This document shows, one piece after another, positions 1 through 9,000 of a stretch of DNA of 21,679 bases. This DNA comes from a virus. The DNA lies in the IMG/VR virus record IMGVR_UViG_3300017969_000174, positions 1-21,679 of that record. One strand, given 5' to 3'. The notes beneath the pieces are model-generated. The model saw only the letters and a program-made list of their open reading frames with translations. It was not told the DNA's origin and ran no database searches. The position numbers and the translations under genes were made by a program. Numbering within the stretch: the stretch's first letter is position 1; the number at the start of each line of letters is the position of its first letter.

Positions 1-3000
1 AGACGAATTTTTATCATACACCTTAATAGGATCGCTATGATAATGATATATTCCATCTTCTTGAGGATGTCCACTGCCGTCATCAATACCTAATTCCTCA
101 TGACTTTCAACTGCATTAATTGTGTACGTTGTACCATTAAGGACTTCGGTTTCTGCCGCTTTAGCATTAAAAATTGCAACACCATTTATAGCAACACCAA
201 TCGGTCCTAATGGAGTTTCTGTTTTAGTTGTTGGTACCGCAGGAAATCTCGGAATTTGGAAAACAAAATTTTGTCTTTCAACATTTGTTTGTACAAATGA
301 ATGATCTGGAATACCTGTGCTATCCACATAAAAATACAAATTATCATAATCCGTTGTTACGATATCTCTAAACGGAGTGGTTTGAACTATTTTAGGTTTA
401 TCTTCTCTACCACCACTGATAACAACAATAGGTGCTTCTGTATATCCTTCGCCCGGATCACTGATTTCGATTCTTGCTACGTTGTATTTGTAATTGTCAA
501 ACCAATGAACATAAGGTTGTTCTGTAACCAAATCACTATTTTCGTTAACAACCGTCCATTTTTTAGTTGTTTCATCAAAGAAACTAGGTAAATCAAAGTC
601 AGTAGTTCCTATTGGGTTGTTTTCTAAATTATCATATCCAATTACATATTCTCTTAAAGTGCTTGAATAAGGTTTAACTTCATCGATATATTGTTGTAAG
701 AAACTTGGATCTTGAATATTGTAATTTACTTTTCTTGAGAAACCTCCAAGATTGTTTTTAACATCAATTAAACTGGTCTTAAATGCCCAATCAACAAAAC
801 TTTGTTCTTCAATAGCATATCTTAATCCTATAAAGAACATTTCATTCCAGGCATATTTTAAATCATCTACAAAAATACTATTGTTTAAAACATTAAGAAT
901 TAATCTTGTTTCTTCGTTAGGTTGCTCATCAAATAAGTTTTGATCAAACGTTTCTTCGCCTGCAAAACCAAAATTTAAACCTGAATAGTCAAAAAGATTA
1001 TTATTAAATCTAATAGTACTATTTGCTTTATACATAATATCATATTCTTCGTTCCATGTACCATTAGACTCAACACGTTTAAGAATGATAGTATTACCGT
1101 CACCAGCATTATCTATCTGTACTAGATCTCCAGTTACAGGTTTAATTGTATCTAATTTATAAGGTGCTGAAATTTTAAAGTTTACAATACTATCAGTATT
1201 AAAACCGTCAACTACATAATCTGCATAATCCCAGAACCTATTTAAATCAAATGTTTGTGTATTTGTTCTTACCCACTCGCCAACAGCAACTCTCCATTCA
1301 TACATAGTCCAATAATTGCCTGCCGTTGAATCAGCATTAACAAGAGTTTTAAATGGACGCATATGAATATTGCCAAATGTATAATTACGTCCTTCTCTTA
1401 AGACTTCGATGTTAGTAACTCTACCATCACTATCAATCGTTGATTTAAATTTAGCGCCTGATCCTTCAGCAGAAACTTCAACTTCAGGAGCAATTTTATA
1501 TCCATATCCTGAATTTGTAATTGTTACAGATTTAATTCTTCCATTAACAATATTTGCTGTTGCTGTTGCTTGTACAAGATCTTGTGTTTTTAATGTTTGT
1601 AAATCTTCTACTTCATCAACCTTAACATCATATTTTCCTGAGGCTTCATTTGGTTGTGGATCACTAACAAATAAACCACTAATGTCTTTTTGATCAACAA
1701 TTCTATGCTTAGCCATCAAATCGTTTGTGTATTTCATTAGGGCCGTTACAGCACCTAAACGATCAACAAACATACTTTGTCTTGGTCTAGTAGAAATACC
1801 GTATTTCTTTTGTGGTGGAAGATTTGGATCAGGCACAGCATTACCTTGATCATCAAATCCAACTAAACTATCAAAGAATTTGTTGATAATTGATGGATAT
1901 TCAATTTTATCTTTTTGATTTTCACCAACCAACAACCATTCGTTATGTTCCGGAATATCTGTTTTAATATTTCTATATTGCACAGATAGACTTACACTTT
2001 CATCACTAAGTGTAGTTTTAATATTACTTAAACTAAAACTTTCTTTAGAAAGTAATTGTAAACTTTTAATACCATACGCTTGAGGACTTGCAATGATTGT
2101 TGCTATTTCTCTTGCTGGTAAAGATCTATTATAATTATTATCAGGAATGATAACACTATTTTTTACCCAGTAGTAGTATCTGCTAACAAAGTTTCCTGTT
2201 GCTGAATTATAAACTCTTTTTAACACATAGGTATTATCGTCATATTTTGTAACACCACTGAACCCTGCTGTAACTCCTTCGTTTGAATCAGCAATAGCGT
2301 TCCATTCGCTAGGTAGTAAATCTGTTTCTACCCACTCATAAATGTCAATTTGTGAACCAGGAAATGCTGATCCCCAATTGTTTAAACGATATTCTATATC
2401 GCCTTGTTCATACCACATAAATCTTACGGTGCTTAAATCCCACCACAACTCTCCAACATGTGGATCAGTCCAATGTGTTAATCTATCAGCATTAACGTCT
2501 GTTCTATTTGTTGTCGTATATGTAGCAGGATCCTTTTCACTTTTATATGTAATTTCACTTTCAACGATGTATGGAAGTTTTCCTTTTATAGGATCTACCG
2601 TTTCTAAGAAATCAACAACACTTTGTTTGTCTGTTCTATATGTAAATGCTTTTCCGATGCTGTAAGGATCAGTTAAATCATCCTGTTGTCTTAATGTGTT
2701 CCATCCTGCTGTGGCTTGTTTTTGATACACAAATAATGATCCAGTATAACTTCCTTCCACAGGATCAGCACCCGGTGCACCAACATATATGCTAGTTTCA
2801 CTATATGCTAGTCCCATACCAAATTCATCATTTGGTCCAGCATTACTATTATTAATTTTTTGTCCGTAAACAAAATAATCACCTAATTTTGTATAAGTGT
2901 ACGCAGTTCCTGATCCTTCAACTTTATCAATAATTTTTGTGGATCCTGCATCAAATGTCGTTGCTTGATCTTTTTCTCCACTAGCAGGATCATTTACATA

Positions 3001-6000
3001 TATTGTTCCGTATTTTGTAAATGCATCATCGTATGCTTCTTTATAAACATCTAGTGTTGTTTCTGTTTCATTCTTACCACTAGCGGCTCCAACTACAACA
3101 GAAGTACCTGTTGGATTAACAGCAAGTGTTGACCCAAAACTTTCACCGCCGGTTGCTTTTGGACTTGTTATTTTTTGTACAAAAGTATACATGTCTTTTG
3201 TACTTTCATCTGAAGTATTTTCAAATATGTAAACTTCGCCTTGATTTGATTCCACATCGTCGCCATATGGTGCACCAATAACTAGTGTTTCGCCTTTTTT
3301 ACTAATTGATAAAGATGTACCTAATCTATCACCTACGGCTAATTCACCTATTGTGCTAGTATTAATTGTTTGTACTAAGTCATACTCGTTTCCTACAAGT
3401 CTATAAACATAGACTGATCCTGTATTAAGGTCGCTTCCGCTATCTTTACCTGGAGCACTTATAACAAGTATTTCTTGATCATCACTCATTACCATTGAGT
3501 ATCCAAACTCGTCATCGTTGTTTAGTGTTTCAGGTGCTTGAATTGTTGGGAATGATGCAACTTGCCAATCTAGTGTACTTCCGTCTGTTGCTGTTCCTAA
3601 TATATAAGAATAAACTTTACCTTGATTGTTATTTGCTCCAGGAGCACCTACATGAATTCTGTTTTCTCCTATTACAACTGAATAACCAAATCTTTCATTA
3701 CTTGCTGGACTTTGTGAAGCAATTACATATTCTGTTTCATATAAATTACTAATTGTGTCATACTTACTAACTTTTACTATACCTTGATTTTCAAACGCCG
3801 AAGCACTTGAAGCAATATCTGCATAGATAAAGTTTGGCCTTGTAACATCGGTCGTTTGTTTTACATTAGATGCATATGGTGCACCTGCAATAATCCTATC
3901 GCCAGTTGCGTCAACATCAATGCTAAATCCAAACTTAGGTCTCGCACCCAATACTAAATTATCACTAGCATTATCACTAATTGCGTAACCTTGATTTTGT
4001 TCTAGTGTAGCAATTGAAGTATTTGTTTTTCTACGTAAAATGTTTACAGATCCTTCATCACCAAAGTCAGGTGCACCAACAATAATTGTTCTACCTTGAT
4101 TAGCATACTTGATGACTTGACCATATCGTATCCTGTCGCTTGTTGCTGGTGCGCCGAATTCGTTTTCTACAAATGCTTTTGTCTTTTCATAAACAATCCA
4201 GTTACCTGCTGTGTCATTATCAGCCCAAATTTTAGATCCTGGTGCAAATTCACTAATGTTTCTAACATTGTTTATTTCGTTTGATGTAGAAACTCTAGCA
4301 TTTACAAATTCTAATATTGTACCTGTTGCACTATCATTGTTTAGATTAATACTTAATAAGTCTGTTGCTATTGTAAATGATACTAAATCAGGAACACTTG
4401 TTACAATATGAACCCCATTAATTTGATTATCAAAATCCTTAATACTAATCGTAGTTCCTTCCTCCAATCCATGAGGAATATTTGTATGTAGAACTATATT
4501 TCCGTTATCAATTGAAACCGGAGTATCTTCTGGATTTATTAATCTTGCATCACTTACTAATAATCTGTATATTGTCCAAGTATCTTTTTCATCACGTGCT
4601 ACCCAAATAGTATCACCTTCATCTAATGTAGGAACAAGAGTATTAGTTGATAATTCTGACTTATCAAATAATGTCATTGTAACATCATCAAGTCTTGCAT
4701 AACCTGCATAAGGAAGTTTTAATACTGATGTTAAGGAAACACCTTCTTCATTAAAATTATAAACAGGCCACGGTTTGCTGGTATAGTTTGCAGGCTTAAC
4801 CGTTAACTCTCTTGGTAACACTTGAATAACATTACTAGATGTTGAACCCGATACTTTTGTGTTAACAAATTCGTATGGTTGTGGATTTTCAACATTTAAT
4901 CTTTCATTAAGAGGTAATTCAAGTTCTTTAATAGTTGAATTGCTTCCTAGACTACCAATTTTAAACGCCCATAAAGAATCTACTTCGACATCTGTCGGAA
5001 CACCGTCGATTTGTAAACGTTGTATTTTATCAATGGCGGTTTTTGTTCCTTTTTCTTTAATATAACCTTGATAGAATTTGTATTGTGCTATTTCATCAAT
5101 AATTAAATTATCTAGATAATCACGTTTTTGATAACCAATTAAGTGTTGTGCTAATTCTGTTGCCTCTGTATCAAAGTTTTCACTTTCTAAGGAATAAAAA
5201 TCCTCGTAACTATATGCTTTATAATCTAAATTAGGTAATAGTTCTGCAACAGGCTTATTACCAATATAAACCCAATCTTCGTAAACAAACTCTGATTCTC
5301 CTGGTAAAAACTTAGAAGCACTATAAAATTTACTTTTAAATCTTACAACATCGCCAATATTATAATCCCATCCTGGCTTCCAATCTTGTATTACTGCCTC
5401 GTCAAATACAAATCCTGGTGTTACAAAATCTCCGTTCCATTCACTTGTTTTAAACCCTACAAGTTTAATACGCTTCTGTCTATATCCTGCTTCTTGATCG
5501 TAAAGCACGTCACCAAAAGAACTTCTATCATCAAATACAATAACATGTTCATGTTGAACAAGATTAAGTACAGCAAAGTAAAGACCCCTTGCTGTATCTT
5601 TAGGACTTAGATAAAATTTTCCTTTTGAACGTATTGTTGAAATACTATCCTTAGGCATAGGTGTACCGTTTGCTGTAAGAATACTATATTCATAAAAACT
5701 ATTCAATACATTATCTACCTGTCCTGTTGTGTAATTAAATTCAATCTGTTCTGCAAACGGAGACAAAGAAATAATCGTTCCTTCTGCCCATTTTTGCGTT
5801 ACCCAGAATAAAAATTCTTTTCCACTTAGATCCCAGTTTTGCATTTCAAGACTTTCTTTTTGATAGTTGTCAAAAACAAAGCCTAAACTTTCTAAATATT
5901 TTCCATAACCTCGAATAACATCATATACTTCTTGTACCCTTGTAAATTTTGTACCATATTGAACTTCTGTTATTCTTTCAGCAAACTTTGTTGCTTTAAT

Positions 6001-9000
6001 AACTTCGGCGCCACCGCTTGTAGGAACTTCTGGTATACTAGCAAATTTAGATCCATCAAACGTTGCTGTACTTGTATGACTTTCTTTTACTCTATAATAC
6101 TTGTCAGAAAATTCAACAATCTGTCCTACACCGTAAAATTTTTCTTCATCCCATTGTACGGTTTTTGCTTGTTCCCCTCCGACATTAATCGAAGAATCGT
6201 TTTTAGTAGTAATCGGTTGAAAAATATTAAAATAAGGTCTTAACTTATCATATCCTCGAACGATAAATCCGTCAGTTGCTTTTTCAACAATGATACCACT
6301 AATTCTAACACTTTCTACAGGATTAGATTTTCTTAAAACAAGTGTATAATTTTCTTCTGGAAGAAAAACACTATTATCTGCACGATTAGGATTTGAACTT
6401 TCTGCTAGTACACGTAAACGTTTTTTATTAGCAAAGCCGCCTAGTTTATATGCTAAATTCATAGATGTATTTGTAATTTGACTATAATAATTGTCATTTA
6501 CATCTTTTCCTAATCCTTTTAGGAAGTCTGTTATCATTACGTGATAACCTGTTCCTTTAAATCTAATATTATTGTAGTATAGACCGTCGACTTTTACTTC
6601 TGGAAAACTTAAAATTTTTCCGCTATCTTTGTAAATTAAATTTCCACTTGCTGTAATTACATTTTGATTTGTATCAAATAATGACCCAAAATATTTTGCA
6701 GGACGAGTAAGTGCTAATGCAATTTGTAAAGCAAATGGATACCAACTTGATTTTCTCCATGCTGTTTCTGCAGGACCTTGATCTCCATATTTCCAGGGAT
6801 TTCTAACATTAACAACACTAAATCCTTTTAGAATATTGACCCTTGACGGATCAATTAAATCACCGTATTCGTCAACAGGAATGTTTTTACTTAATCCCGG
6901 TCTCGCATAAGTTTCGTCAATATATGTTCCGTTAGGATCTTTAATTCTTCCTGCTTCAAGATCGTTCCATAAAATTTTATTACCATTTGTGTAAGGTGCT
7001 TTGCCGTACACATCATCCCACCATGTAGGTTTTATTGTCATTCCTAACATTTCCCATGGATGGGTATGCGGACGATCTGTATCAAAATAATGTTTGTAAA
7101 TTCCTCTCCAGAAACCTGGGACAGGATTATTATCAAGATTTACAACCGTATTATAATTGTAACTAAATGGACTTTCTAAATCTGTTGTGGAATTTGTTTC
7201 AGCATCAATATTAAAAATTGATTTCCATTGACCGAAATCGTTTCTTAATACTTCATCAAGTTCTCTTGCTGTGTATTTTGTTTTTCTATAATAACCAGGT
7301 ATTTCATCAAAAACATCAAGTACATTTTTATTGTATTCAACCTTGATATTATTATAGATACGCTTTTCAAATTCTAATAGTAATGCATCGCGTTCATCGC
7401 CGTAGGTTTTTGTAATAGACCCATCATGGCCTTGTAATACTTCCTGAGACGTTGCATAGGTGTCATCTAGATAAATTTCTGGTTTATATTTTGGATACAA
7501 TCCTAACTTTGTTGGCGTGTTAGGAATAACGTTACCTGTTGTGTCATAATCCGTAATGATAACAACGTCACCTTGTTTTAATGTTCTTTTGATTGTTACC
7601 GTATTATCAATACCATCAAACTCGTAATCTTCATGTGCAATTAACTGCTCGTCATTCAAATAAACATAAACAGAACGATCGCTTATTTCTTCAAGCGTAT
7701 ATGCACTATCAATACCAAAAACATTTTGCGTTGCTGTTTTTACCGTATACGTTCTAGTGCTAACTTTTTTACCATATCCTGCCATGTCACTATAAAAGTA
7801 ACTGCTTGACGGTGTTTTATCAACGCCTAGTGAATATAAAATATTATCAACATCGACTTTAACGTCACCTGTTAAAGGAGTTTGGTTAACCCTATCTAAA
7901 AATTTATCTTTGAAGAATGAATAATCACTAGCATTCTTCCTAATTGCATTAATAAAATTAACACTTTCTAAGTTTAACCCAACTAGCGATGGTAATAAAG
8001 ATCCTTTGTGTTTTACATAACGTAAGCCGTCTTTAAAAATATCCTGTAAGTCTCTAGAGTTATTAATTCCATTAACTTCGCCTTTTAAATTAGAATTATT
8101 TAAAAATATAGTTCTAAAATGATCAGTCACGCTACCTAAAGTAAATGTTTTAAGATCGTTATTTTCTGCATTATTTGTTAAGTTAATAGGCGGTTCATAA
8201 AATCCTTGATCGTTAGGTATTTGATCTGTTTTAATTTTTAATGTAACTTTTGAATCTGCAGGAATACTTTCATTAAAAACTAATTTGTATGATCCTCTAA
8301 TGGTATCAATTTCTTTTGTAAAGTCTGTAACTTCTTTTAAAATTTTTCCTGAATATTCAACAACAATATCTAGATCATATTTCCATGGTGTATCAATACA
8401 AGTAACTTCTAGGGTATTTGTTTCAGCAATAACATTTAAGATCTGTTGTACACGTTGATCTGTTGTTTTGTTTTCAACTATTTGCCATCCGCTAACAAAC
8501 GTCGATGTTGCGTCTGCATTATTAATTTTTACCAAACCACTTGCTGTATCTACATCATATTTTGTATCGTTTGTAATCCAACTAAACTTGGAATCATCCC
8601 AATCAAAGTTAAATGTAATATCACCAACGTTATTAATGTTCTGATAAGAAATTGGAAAACCTAATGCACTATCGTTTGTGCCTGTTCCTCTTTTATAACT
8701 AGCAATAGCATTTCCCACAAAATCTGTTGTAGGATATCTATCCTCATCGGAAAATGCAATACCATCTGAATTGTATAATTCAAAAAGAGGTGATTGATTT
8801 AATGTTGTTTTTTGTTGTCCACGAATCCACTGCGATCCGTCAAAATACCAACTAGAACCTTGATTATTTCTTCCATCTTTAACAACAATACCCTGACCTT
8901 GTGTTGGTGTTGTTTTTTCAATTAAATGAACTCGCTCAACTCCATTATATTCTACAAAATCTACTTCGAAAATTTTTCCTTTTACGGTAATATCCGGATC

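Noticed and set aside
2725-4140. FG-GAP region as a CRISPR-like or tandem DNA repeat
   Set aside because: Units are conserved only in protein and vary in length; there are no fixed-length identical DNA repeats.
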